From assembly GCA_024711325.1 (NCBI GenBank), contig JANJTC010000005.1:124001-188000 (forward strand): a stretch of DNA of 64,000 bases, written 5' to 3'. This stretch comes from Bacteriovoracaceae bacterium (GTDB taxonomy: Bacteria; Bdellovibrionota; Bacteriovoracia; Bacteriovoracales; Bacteriovoracaceae). The notes beneath the pieces are model-generated. The model was not told where the DNA came from, did not search any database, and saw only the letters and a list, made by a program, of their open reading frames with translations. Positions 53,310-62,014 of the stretch are shown here, piece after piece. Position numbers and translations under genes: made by a program. Every line of letters starts with the position of its first letter. Position 1 is the stretch's first letter.

Positions 53310-54507
53310 TTTTACTCCTACGAACCACTCGGATAAGGGGATAGATCATGGTAGAGCCAAGGAAAAGATAAACCAGAAGCGGAACTTTCCAGTAATACTC
53401 CATGACGGGATATATCCTGACGAGAGGTTGAATGATCATACCACCCATAATGATGGGCTTCCCGCCGGTGAACAGTTGTATGTTAATCGGGAAATAATAA
53501 CAATAAGTCGTAACGATATGTCCTATGATTGCCCCAGTTACGATCGCAACTGTTCCCATCATGAAAACTTCAAGTAAGAGTGTCATCGTGACCCAACTGG
53601 TTTGAGCACCAATAATGTTGAGGCTCTGAAACTCCTGCTCTCTTTCAAAAAAAGTGATCATCAGGGTGTTCGAAAGACCAAGGCTTATGACTAGAACAAT
53701 GATAAAGGTTACGACCCAGGTAAAGTGGTCAATGAACCTTATGGAAACACTGATTTCAGGTAAAAGTTCGGTCCACTTGGTAACAGCAAGGCCGGGCAAA
53801 ACAGGAAGTGTTTCATTCTCCATATCAAAGCTCACCCGTAAGTGGTACTGATCATCATCCATTGCCATGAGTTCGCGGGCAGACTTAATTTGAGTGAAGG
53901 CCAGTGACTCTTCCAAATCGCCACCACCAAAATCCAGAAGACCGACAACTTTCATCAGCTCATTAGCAACAGAACCATCCAGTGCCTGGCCGATAATAGC
54001 GACTTCATCCCCAATTTTTGCATTGATTCTTTGTGCCAGCCGCTTACCTAAAATAATTTCTCTTTCTCCATATGGATCAAGAAATTTTCCGACTGTGACT
54101 GCCCGGGCAAGCGTCGTCAGGCGCATTTCTTTTTCTGTTTCCAGACCTGTCAGTAAAATTCCAAGTGTTTTCTTTTCACCTGAAACAAAGACCGGTGCGG
54201 TGATTCTCTGGGTTGAATTAGTGAAAAGTGACTTATCCTGAATCAGTTCATCTTTTAAGGTTTTATAATTATTAAATTCTTTTTTATTCTCTGGATCGTA
54301 ATAATCTTTATGTGAAATGTGGTATTGACCGGCGTATTGAGTGAGAAACTCTTTCATTACTTCTCGCGAGCCTGAATTAGCGAAATTCAGATCCCAAATA
54401 ATAAATCCCGTACCAAGACTCAAACTAAGAAGCATGATGATGGTTCTTTTGGGTGAACGCCAAAGATTTCGATAAGCAAACTTTAATTGGAAGGCAAATT
54501 TTCTCAT
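53299..54507 (-). CDS. FtsX/LolC-like ABC permease (second)
   Basis: The 402-residue protein has the MacB/FtsX layout: one N-terminal membrane helix (IIMLLSLSLGTGFIIWDL), a large periplasmic domain (about 45-265), and three C-terminal helices (VVTFIIVLVISLGLSNTLMI, VFMMGTVAIVTGAIIGHIVT, VYLFLGSTMIYPLIRVVRRS). It overlaps the first permease by 4 bp and the ATPase by 11 bp, so a fixed-ratio complex is expected. Confidence 0.88.
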   Translation of the reverse strand: MRKFAFQLKFAYRNLWRSPKRTIIMLLSLSLGTGFIIWDLNFANSGSREVMKEFLTQYAGQYHISHKDYYDPENKKEFNNYKTLKDELIQDKSLFTNSTQRITAPVFVSGEKKTLGILLTGLETEKEMRLTTLARAVTVGKFLDPYGEREIILGKRLAQRINAKIGDEVAIIGQALDGSVANELMKVVGLLDFGGGDLEESLAFTQIKSARELMAMDDDQYHLRVSFDMENETLPVLPGLAVTKWTELLPEISVSIRFIDHFTWVVTFIIVLVISLGLSNTLMITFFEREQEFQSLNIIGAQTSWVTMTLLLEVFMMGTVAIVTGAIIGHIVTTYCYYFPINIQLFTGGKPIIMGGMIIQPLVRIYPVMEYYWKVPLLVYLFLGSTMIYPLIRVVRRSKNAI

Positions 54508-55742
54508 AACTCTGCCTCAAGCTTCCGTAAGGTCCTGTAGATAGAAAAGATGTAACTAATACCCAATACAAATACGACAAAGAGGAAAGTGATTAACAAT
54601 TGTTCAGCATTCAGCTCAGGATAAATAATACCTGGTAGCTTGATACCAGCTCTTTCAATTGGGACCCCATCATTTAAAAACTTAAAGTTAATACCTGTTT
54701 GGGACTGACTTCCAATGATTGCGATGAGAAATATCGTCGAAAATAGTGCCGAAAGGCCAATCATCAGAATGACCTCGTAAATTCCAATTTTCCAGAATTT
54801 ACTGACGGAAACACCGATGATACTCATCATTTTAAGTTCTTTAAACCGCTCCTGCCAGAGCATTCGCACAGGAGTGAGTATGGTCATAGTGATTGTCATG
54901 GCGATGATTAGGAAAAAAAAACGAATCATGCCATCATGAAATTCAAGGACCACTGCCATTTCTGGATTTAACTGTTTCCAACTTTTCAGGATCAATGGAG
55001 TGTCTTTGATCTTGTCTTGAATCACTGGCCCGTAAATAAGTCCTGGGGTGAGAACTGTTATACGATTGAATAGAATTTTTTCGGTTGTTTCTTTTAGAAA
55101 TAGTTGTTGCCAGGTTTTTTGATTTACATAAATAAATTTCTTCTCAAATCCACGGCTGTTATAGTGATAGATGCCCTTAATATTGAGAATCTCTGAACGC
55201 AGTTCACCCAATTGATCCTGATAGTTTAAGACGAGTTGATCACCTGTTTTAAACTTAAATAAATCGGCCAATTCTTTTCCAATCATGACAGCGGTTTCAT
55301 CTTTTTCTGAGAGATAGTCTCCACTGATAATTTTCTTACTTATCGGAATAAGGGATTTATGGAGCGAGGGTTCCATCCCAATGACCATGAGCCCGGCGGA
55401 ACCTTCCGGAGTTGAAATGTTTCCATCCAAGACGAGTTCTGGAGAGGCCGCAGTGACCGGAGCAATAGAGAGTTTGCTGGCAAGCTCCCTGGTATATTCC
55501 ATTGGGTTTGATGAATCAGTAGAGCGGGCATACAAAGGATCCTGAATTTGAAAGAATCCTGTATTGGTGTTAACCACGGCCTTTTCAATTTGTGAATTCA
55601 TGCCATCAAAAAAGGCAATGACCCAGACTGCAATGACTACCGCCAGAGAGACTGAGAAGCCGATAAAAAAACTTCGTCCGGCATTTCGTCGGATGCTTTT
55701 CCAGGCAAATTTGAAAAGGTAGCGATTTTCATTGTTCAGCAT
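54504..55742 (-). CDS. FtsX/LolC-like ABC permease (first)
   Basis: The 412-residue permease has the same layout as its neighbour: N-terminal helix (FFIGFSVSLAVVIAVWVIAF), periplasmic MacB-like core domain, and three C-terminal helices (FFFLIIAMTITMTILTPVRM, VILMIGLSALFSTIFLIAII, LLITFLFVVFVLGISYIFS). It heads the exporter operon. Only 11 bp separate its start codon from that of the divergent CarS-like gene, suggesting a shared control region. Confidence 0.88.
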   Translation of the reverse strand: MLNNENRYLFKFAWKSIRRNAGRSFFIGFSVSLAVVIAVWVIAFFDGMNSQIEKAVVNTNTGFFQIQDPLYARSTDSSNPMEYTRELASKLSIAPVTAASPELVLDGNISTPEGSAGLMVIGMEPSLHKSLIPISKKIISGDYLSEKDETAVMIGKELADLFKFKTGDQLVLNYQDQLGELRSEILNIKGIYHYNSRGFEKKFIYVNQKTWQQLFLKETTEKILFNRITVLTPGLIYGPVIQDKIKDTPLILKSWKQLNPEMAVVLEFHDGMIRFFFLIIAMTITMTILTPVRMLWQERFKELKMMSIIGVSVSKFWKIGIYEVILMIGLSALFSTIFLIAIIGSQSQTGINFKFLNDGVPIERAGIKLPGIIYPELNAEQLLITFLFVVFVLGISYIFSIYRTLRKLEAEL

Positions 55743-55747
55743 ATAAT
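55742..55747 (+). promoter_or_regulatory. TATAAT immediately upstream of the CarS-like start
   Basis: A perfect TATAAT lies 6 bp before the ATG at 55754. If used, transcription would begin at or next to the start codon, giving a leaderless mRNA. A clear -35 element is not seen. Confidence 0.25.
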
Positions 55748-55753
55748 CTACTC

Positions 55754-56311
55754 ATGAATTCAATTTTGCCTTCTGATGAATGGCTTCAAGTTTTTCTACT
55801 TTCGATTCCTCTGATTGTCGGAGGGATCTTTCATATGATTGCAGTAAAAGTAGATATCTTATCTTACTTTAAGAAGCCGATTCATCAAAGGTGGTTTGGG
55901 TTAAACAAAACATGGCGTGGATTCATCATAATGCCTGTGGCCACCTGGCCGGGAGTGCTTTTGGCCCAGGCCCTGGAACGGATAATTGAGTTAAATACGC
56001 CACTTCTTTCACTTTGGCCTTCCTGGTTGCTCGCGTTGCTCTTGGGACTTGGCTATTGCCTGGCCGAGTTACCAAATTCTTATATGAAACGACGAATGGG
56101 TATTAAAGAGGGCCAAACTTCAGATAAAAATAAATGGGGCTTTGTCATTTTAGATCAGGCAGATTCTGCCATTGGATGTCTTCTGGTTTACTGGCTCCTT
56201 TTACCGGTTTCTTGGACAATAGTGATCATTACCATTGTTTTCGGTACGATCCTGCATCTCATGATTAATGTCTTGTTGTATTCCATAGGGATCCGTAAAA
56301 ATCCATTTTAA
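55754..56311 (+). CDS. CDP-archaeol synthase-like (CarS/DUF46) membrane enzyme
   Basis: The 185-residue protein has about five membrane segments and the CarS family marks: GLNKTWRGF (49-57), CLAELPNSYMKRRMGIKEG (102-120) and LDQADSAIG (133-141). Archaeal CarS transfers CMP from CTP to unsaturated archaetidic acid; bacterial homologues probably activate another lipid alcohol phosphate. It opens the (+) operon and is followed by a UbiA-like gene after 7 bp. No Shine-Dalgarno is evident. Confidence 0.82.
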   Translation: MNSILPSDEWLQVFLLSIPLIVGGIFHMIAVKVDILSYFKKPIHQRWFGLNKTWRGFIIMPVATWPGVLLAQALERIIELNTPLLSLWPSWLLALLLGLGYCLAELPNSYMKRRMGIKEGQTSDKNKWGFVILDQADSAIGCLLVYWLLLPVSWTIVIITIVFGTILHLMINVLLYSIGIRKNPF

Positions 56312-56318
56312 GGAAGTT

Positions 56319-57194
56319 ATGATTAAACGTATTGGTATTTACTTGAATGAAATGTTTCCGCTTTCGGCATTCCTGGGTTCAATCCTGACTGCTGTGGCGA
56401 TTCAACTGACTTATCTAAGACTTTTTGATATCCGGATCGAGAGCTACTTACCGCTCATCATTCCAGCACTGGTTCTCACCTGCATATCCTTGCTCATACG
56501 TATAATGGATGAATTCAAGGATTATCAGGACGATCTCTTAAATTTTCCCAATCGCCCCTTACCGTCTGGAAAAGTAAACCGGAAAGACCTCTTATCCTTG
56601 GGGATTTTCTGTGTGATGGTAGTGATCTTTTTAAGTATGACTTCGATGCCTCTTTTACTGTGGGGATTAGCAACTCTGGTTTTTTCCGGTCTCATGCTGA
56701 AATGGTTTTTTATTGAAGACATCATGAGAAAAAATCTTCCTTTAGCTTTTATTACCCATCACCCGATTGTTCTCTTTAACTTTGTCTATTTGATTATTGC
56801 CTGTATGCAAATGGATCCCAGAGTTACTTTTGAGAAGGCTTTTTACATCCTGCCAATTTGTCTTATCTTTACTAACTGGGAAATTGTTAGAAAAATCAGA
56901 GCTCCTGAACAGGAAACGGATTATACGACCTATTCCAAAATACTTGGACCTAGAACGGCCATCCTAATTGCGATTCTTCTTCAATTGATTTTTATTACGA
57001 GTGTGTTTGTTATCTTTCAGAAACTTGAAACCTTAACTTGGATCCGACTTTTGTTTGGATTGGTGCAACTTCTTTTAGTAGCACCATCTGTTTACTTCTT
57101 GGTAACTTTAAAATTAAATCGTTCCCTTAAGCCTTATGCCGAAGCTCAAATTCTGGTTATAGTGGGAACGCTTCTGACTGCCGCCCTACTATGA
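56319..57194 (+). CDS. UbiA-family prenyltransferase-like membrane protein
   Basis: The 291-residue protein has seven to nine membrane segments. The first acidic motif reads RIMDEFKDYQDDLLNFPNRP (61-80), a UbiA-like DxxxDxxxD followed by the NRPLPSG signature. The second loop has WEIVRKIRAPEQETDYTTYS. UbiA enzymes attach isoprenoid chains to acceptors in the membrane. The acceptor here is unknown. It overlaps the next gene by 4 bp. Confidence 0.82.
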   Translation: MIKRIGIYLNEMFPLSAFLGSILTAVAIQLTYLRLFDIRIESYLPLIIPALVLTCISLLIRIMDEFKDYQDDLLNFPNRPLPSGKVNRKDLLSLGIFCVMVVIFLSMTSMPLLLWGLATLVFSGLMLKWFFIEDIMRKNLPLAFITHHPIVLFNFVYLIIACMQMDPRVTFEKAFYILPICLIFTNWEIVRKIRAPEQETDYTTYSKILGPRTAILIAILLQLIFITSVFVIFQKLETLTWIRLLFGLVQLLLVAPSVYFLVTLKLNRSLKPYAEAQILVIVGTLLTAALL

Positions 57195-59587
57195 ACTATA
57201 TAAGTGAAGCGACTGAAACCGGTAAAACTGATGTGGTGGGCGGCAAAGGGGCTCATCTCCAAAAATTGGCTTCGTGGGGAGCACCAGTACCTCCTTTTTT
57301 TATCATTACAACAGCTGGCTTTAAGTATTTTAAGGATCATCAGTCTTTGCCTGATGAGGTTGAAGATAGGTTTTCAATATTCCTCAAAGAACACCCTTTT
57401 ATTGCGCTAAGAAGCTCTATGATTTCAGAGGACCATGCTGATTCAAGTTTTGCTGGACTCTTTGAAACGCTCCTGGATGTTAATAAAGAAAACTGGAAAG
57501 AATCGCTTATAAAAATATTTGCATCTGTATCTTCTGATAGGGTTAAAGAGTATATTTCGCGCAAAAACCTGGTGGTTGAACTGGAGATGGCCGTGGTTGC
57601 TCAGGAATTAATTCCTGTCGAAAAAAGCGGTGTTCTTTTTACCCGTTCTCCCGTTGAACCTACGAGTGCAATTGCCATTGATGCTGCTTTTGGAATGGGA
57701 GAAGGTGTCGTCTCTGGATTAACGGATGTAGACCACTATCAATTAACCAGAACCATGGATCTGATTCAAGTTCGATCTCATTATTCAAAAGAGGTTCTAA
57801 GTAGTGGTGAACGTCAGGAATTAGTAGAGATTTCACTACAACTGGAAAAAAAACTCGGATCTCCTTGTGATATAGAGTGGGGTCATAAAAATAATAAGCT
57901 ATATATATTCCAAATCAGGCCAATAACCCGTTCATTTAAGCCTTTGACATATTTCGTTGATACAAATCTTTCCGAATCTTATCCCGGCACAGTAAGTCCT
58001 TTTACTGCTAGTTTTGTGCAAAAGGCTTATGAGAATGTTTTCAAAGAATCGGCAATTATTATGGGGGCCCACGGCCAGGCCCTGGAAAAATTAGGGTTCC
58101 ATTATAAAAAGCTCATCAGTTGTGTTGATGATCACCTTTATTACAACCTCGAGCACTACTATGCGGTTTTAAGGGCCCTTCCGGGAGGGGAAAAGAATAT
58201 TGAAAATTGGCACCAGATGATAGGTGGGAAAATTATTGGGCATGACATTCCTTATCATCAGACAAAGTTAAACTCTCTGGAAACATTCACTACTGTCGTA
58301 TCACTTTTAAAATTATCTATTACTCGAAATAAAACATTCAAACTTTTATTAAAAGATCTGGAACAGGTTAAAGCTGATATTGAACTGGACATAAAGAAGA
58401 TCAAGGGTTCAAAGGCCACCATCTTATATCTCAATCATTTACTTAATCGTCCTTTGGGATTTGGTCTGACTGTTGTAAATGATATTTTCATCATGATTGG
58501 TCTGGGCCTCCTTGGCCGTTCGCTTCGTAAAAAGGGTTTACGGCCAGAGCAAGTAATTGATCTGCTTAAAACTACCGAAGGAGTTGAATCCGTTAAACCT
58601 CTCGAACATTTCAATCATCTGGTCGGAGAATTGGATGAAAAATTTATTCAGGCATTCTCTAATGAAAAGCACGAAGTGGGGCTAAATCCTTTTGAACAGA
58701 TCTTTAAAAATCTTCAAAACCAGGGTTGGGGAGAAGAAGTAAAAAAATTAAGTCATTTCCTGAGGACGTATGGCGATCGTTCTTTTGAAGAACTGAAGCT
58801 GGAAAGCCTTCCAATGAAGAATAATCCGGCGCTAATGAAAGACTTGCTTCTGTGGGCAAAAACGAATCCTTCCATCATCAAAAATGTTTCCTCCCAATCT
58901 ACCAATATCGATTTAAACTGGCATGAAAAGAAAATTGTTAAGTTTACCCGAGAGTCCATTGCCTATCGGGAGTCGACCCGCCTTTGGCGAGGTAAGTTTT
59001 ATCATTTGTTGCGGCAGCTGGTTTTAAATATCGGTGAGAGCTTAAAACTGGAAGATGCTTCCTGGAAAAATTATTCCTTACTTGATTTCTTTTCTATAGA
59101 CCATCATGAGTGGAAGAAATTTGCCTTAAATGAAATAAACAAATCGGAGATTCAGAATCTCATGGTTAAACGTCGTCTTTGGCAGGGAAAAAAAAGACAT
59201 TATCCCGAAATCATTCCTTGGGTTGAAACTGAGCAATTGCCGGAGTTAAATCTGACTATTACAACCGGTTCACTGGAAGGGCAGGGTGTTTCACCAGGAG
59301 TGACAGAAGGAGTAGCGCTGGTTCTCGAAAGTCCCAATGAGGCCCTGTCATCGTCTTTGAAAAACTTTATTTTAGTCACTAAAAATACTGATCCCGCCTG
59401 GGTATATATAATGTCCAGAAGCCAGGGGCTTATTTCTGAAAAAGGCTCTTTACTTAGTCACACGGCCATCATTGGAAGAGAACTTAACATTCCAACTATT
59501 GTTGGAGTTAAACTTGCCACTCAAAAAATTAAAAGCGGTGATAGGCTGAGAATAGATGCTACTAAAGGGACGATAGAAATTTTATGA
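57191..59587 (+). CDS. PEP-synthase/rifampin-phosphotransferase-like enzyme (copy 2)
   Basis: The 798-residue protein shares domain order with 48378-50696: ATP-grasp part (VGGKGAHLQKLASWGAPVPP, ALRSSMISEDHADSSFAGLF, DIEWGHKNNKLYIFQIRPIT), a divergent central region, and the phosphohistidine domain with GSLLSHTAIIGRELNIP (His757). The usual GG before LSH reads KGS. It probably forms a phosphohistidine from ATP and transfers phosphate to a pathway intermediate. It overlaps both neighbours by 4 bp, within the lipid-like operon. Confidence 0.85.
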   Translation: MNYISEATETGKTDVVGGKGAHLQKLASWGAPVPPFFIITTAGFKYFKDHQSLPDEVEDRFSIFLKEHPFIALRSSMISEDHADSSFAGLFETLLDVNKENWKESLIKIFASVSSDRVKEYISRKNLVVELEMAVVAQELIPVEKSGVLFTRSPVEPTSAIAIDAAFGMGEGVVSGLTDVDHYQLTRTMDLIQVRSHYSKEVLSSGERQELVEISLQLEKKLGSPCDIEWGHKNNKLYIFQIRPITRSFKPLTYFVDTNLSESYPGTVSPFTASFVQKAYENVFKESAIIMGAHGQALEKLGFHYKKLISCVDDHLYYNLEHYYAVLRALPGGEKNIENWHQMIGGKIIGHDIPYHQTKLNSLETFTTVVSLLKLSITRNKTFKLLLKDLEQVKADIELDIKKIKGSKATILYLNHLLNRPLGFGLTVVNDIFIMIGLGLLGRSLRKKGLRPEQVIDLLKTTEGVESVKPLEHFNHLVGELDEKFIQAFSNEKHEVGLNPFEQIFKNLQNQGWGEEVKKLSHFLRTYGDRSFEELKLESLPMKNNPALMKDLLLWAKTNPSIIKNVSSQSTNIDLNWHEKKIVKFTRESIAYRESTRLWRGKFYHLLRQLVLNIGESLKLEDASWKNYSLLDFFSIDHHEWKKFALNEINKSEIQNLMVKRRLWQGKKRHYPEIIPWVETEQLPELNLTITTGSLEGQGVSPGVTEGVALVLESPNEALSSSLKNFILVTKNTDPAWVYIMSRSQGLISEKGSLLSHTAIIGRELNIPTIVGVKLATQKIKSGDRLRIDATKGTIEIL

Positions 59588-60891
59588 GACTAATTAAATC
59601 CTACCGGACATTGAAAGAATATCGTCGTGATCCTCTGGCCTTTATTGTTAAAATGCATCAAGAACAAGGTCACAGGGTAAGCCTTAACATCTTTGGTAAA
59701 AAGCTATTTATTGTCAGTCACCCAACGGATGTCTTGCATGTGTTAAAGAATAATCATTCGGCCTACACTAAAGGACGCACGACCCGAGCTCTAAGGCAGT
59801 TTTTAGGAAGTGGACTCATCACTAATGAAGGAGACTCCTGGCGCAAACAACATCGTCTCATCCGGCCCATAATGAACTTGAAAAGTGTTTACGGTCTTGC
59901 ACCGAAAATTTTTAACACTTCCGTCGAATTTATACCTGAGTTTGTGAAACAAAAAGAATTGAATGGCTTCAAAGAGATGAACCGGCTCACCTGGAGAATA
60001 ATTCTTAAAACTTTATTTTCTCAGGATATAACCACCCAGATGGATGATTGGTTGGGGGAGATTCTTGAATTAATGCAAATGATAACTTCAAAAACACGTT
60101 CATCCATCCCTACACCATTCTGGATTCCAACAAAGAATAATCTTAGAATGAAAATGATCATCAAAAAATTTGATGATTATGTTTATAATCTGATTGATGG
60201 ACGCAGAAAGGGAGTGAAGAAAGATGATCTTCTTCAGCTGTTAATAGACGCTCAAGAAGAAGGAACGGCCCAAATGACCGATCATGAAATAAGAGATGAA
60301 ATCATGACTTTCCTCATGGCAGGTCACGAGACCATTACTAATTCGATGACATGGATTCTGATTGAAGTGGCCAAAAATCCTGATTGCATAAAGAATCTGC
60401 GAAAGGAGTCAGATCTACTTTTTCAGCACAAAAACTTTGAAGAATTTAATTCGCTGCCTTGGCATGGTGCAGTCATTGATGAAGTGATGCGCTTATGGCC
60501 TCCGGTATGGGTTTTTATGAGGCAAGCCGAGCAAGAAGACATAATCGGAGATTTAAAGATTCCTCCGAAGGCCAACGTGGTTCTTGCCCCATTTTTAAGC
60601 CATCGATCTTCTGATTTCTGGACAAAACCAGAGAAATTTATGCCCGAGAGATTTTTACCAGAAGCCAAAAAGAAAATTCCTCCGGGAGTGTTTTATCCAT
60701 TTGGACTCGGACCTCGGGCCTGCATTGGGGCCTACTTTGCCGGTATGGAAGCAAGAATTATTCTGGCGGCTTTAGTTCACCATTTTGACTGGAGCATACT
60801 TAAAGAGGAAGATCAGCAAAGTGAGGCCGGCATCACTCTTCGTCCCACCACTAACATCATGATGGAATTCAGGAGACGAAGTGAAAGTTGA
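59584..60891 (+). CDS. Cytochrome P450
   Basis: The 435-residue monooxygenase has the oxygen-binding AGHET (246-250), ExxR (Glu300-Arg303) and the haem loop FYPFGLGPRACIG with ligand Cys380. The pattern (CYP4/CYP102-like heme loop, PLAFIVKMHQEQG start) is close to fatty-acid-oxidising P450s, though that is not proof of substrate. No fused reductase. It overlaps the upstream gene by 4 bp and the downstream one by 11 bp. Confidence 0.95.
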   Translation: MRLIKSYRTLKEYRRDPLAFIVKMHQEQGHRVSLNIFGKKLFIVSHPTDVLHVLKNNHSAYTKGRTTRALRQFLGSGLITNEGDSWRKQHRLIRPIMNLKSVYGLAPKIFNTSVEFIPEFVKQKELNGFKEMNRLTWRIILKTLFSQDITTQMDDWLGEILELMQMITSKTRSSIPTPFWIPTKNNLRMKMIIKKFDDYVYNLIDGRRKGVKKDDLLQLLIDAQEEGTAQMTDHEIRDEIMTFLMAGHETITNSMTWILIEVAKNPDCIKNLRKESDLLFQHKNFEEFNSLPWHGAVIDEVMRLWPPVWVFMRQAEQEDIIGDLKIPPKANVVLAPFLSHRSSDFWTKPEKFMPERFLPEAKKKIPPGVFYPFGLGPRACIGAYFAGMEARIILAALVHHFDWSILKEEDQQSEAGITLRPTTNIMMEFRRRSES

Positions 60892-62014
60892 ATCGATTTC
60901 TTTATGGGAAGAAACATTTTTTCAAGAGTTTTTGGAATTTAGAAATAAAATTCATCGGGACATAGTCACTAGCTTTCCTGAAGAATTGAATGATTATTCA
61001 CGCTACTTTGCTCAAACATCACCCTTTGCCGAGGATTTTAATTGGAGAGCCTTCATGATCAAAGAGGGAGAACTCGTACTTGCGAAGGCCATTCTTTGTT
61101 GGAGAAAAGGCAGTGCCTCTGGCAATCTGGGATTCTTGGATTGGGAAAACCATTCGGATGCGGCACAACTTCTCATTTCTGAAATTCTTACTTCTGCTAA
61201 AAAACAATCTTTAAAAAGCATTAAGACACCGGTTGATTTAAACTTTTTTGTAAAATACCGCATTCGTGTCCCAGGGGGAAGAGAACCTTTTTGGGGAGAA
61301 CCGGTATATCCGGATTATTATCATGAACTTTTTGCTAAAACCGGGTTTGTTGAAGTTGGACGTTGGGATACTTATCAAATTCGGAAATGGGAAGGTATTA
61401 AGGATTACTTGTTTAAACGAAAGCTACTGGCAAAGAAACCTGATGGCAGTCATGACAAAGCAAAAGACAAAAACTTAAAAACCACTATTAGATGCGTGAA
61501 GATGAGTGAATGGGATAGTGAACTTAAAATTATCCACGATTTATTTTCATCGGCCTATAGTAGTATGCCTGAATATGAACCTATCTCTTTTGAACAATTC
61601 AAAGTTGTTTATGATGATTTTAAATACATTCTGAATCCGTGGCTTGCGTACATCGTAGAACTCAGAGGGAAACCAGTTGGATTCAGCATAAATTTTGCTG
61701 ATCCTTTACCGGTTTTGGCAAAAGTTAAGGGAAAAAAGTTAAACCTATTACAGAAAGCTGTTCTACTGGCCAAACTAAGACTCAACCAGTCCTGCTTTTT
61801 AATTTCTCATGTGGGTAAAATCCCCGGACCAAACGGAGAAGAAATTAAGGGTGTGCAAATCCAGGTTTCCAAGAGGATTCAGTTTTTTATTACACCCATG
61901 AGAAAAGTATTAGTAACTTTTCAGAATGTGAATTCACCTTCACGGAGATCTTTTGATCCGAATCTGCAGGATCCTTATGCCCAGTACGTTCTTTATGGTA
62001 TTGAACTAGAGTGA
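60881..62014 (+). CDS. GNAT-like acyltransferase-type protein
   Basis: The 377-residue protein starts at GTG within the P450 3' end. Its N-terminal half (GNLGFLDWENHSDAAQLLIS, YYHELFAKTGFVEVGRWDTY) and C-terminal half (FSSAYSSMPEYEPISFEQF, AYIVELRGKPVGFSINFADP) look like two GNAT-type domains, as in a family of long N-acetyltransferase-like proteins. Acetyl-CoA-binding residues are not obvious, so it may use a longer acyl donor or none. Its stop overlaps the opposite fusion gene by 9 bp. Confidence 0.68.
   Translation: MKVESISLWEETFFQEFLEFRNKIHRDIVTSFPEELNDYSRYFAQTSPFAEDFNWRAFMIKEGELVLAKAILCWRKGSASGNLGFLDWENHSDAAQLLISEILTSAKKQSLKSIKTPVDLNFFVKYRIRVPGGREPFWGEPVYPDYYHELFAKTGFVEVGRWDTYQIRKWEGIKDYLFKRKLLAKKPDGSHDKAKDKNLKTTIRCVKMSEWDSELKIIHDLFSSAYSSMPEYEPISFEQFKVVYDDFKYILNPWLAYIVELRGKPVGFSINFADPLPVLAKVKGKKLNLLQKAVLLAKLRLNQSCFLISHVGKIPGPNGEEIKGVQIQVSKRIQFFITPMRKVLVTFQNVNSPSRRSFDPNLQDPYAQYVLYGIELE

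Noticed and set aside
53299..55742. FtsEX cell-division transporter
   Set aside because: There are two FtsX-like permeases, plus LolA-like and barrel genes, none of which belong to FtsEX loci.
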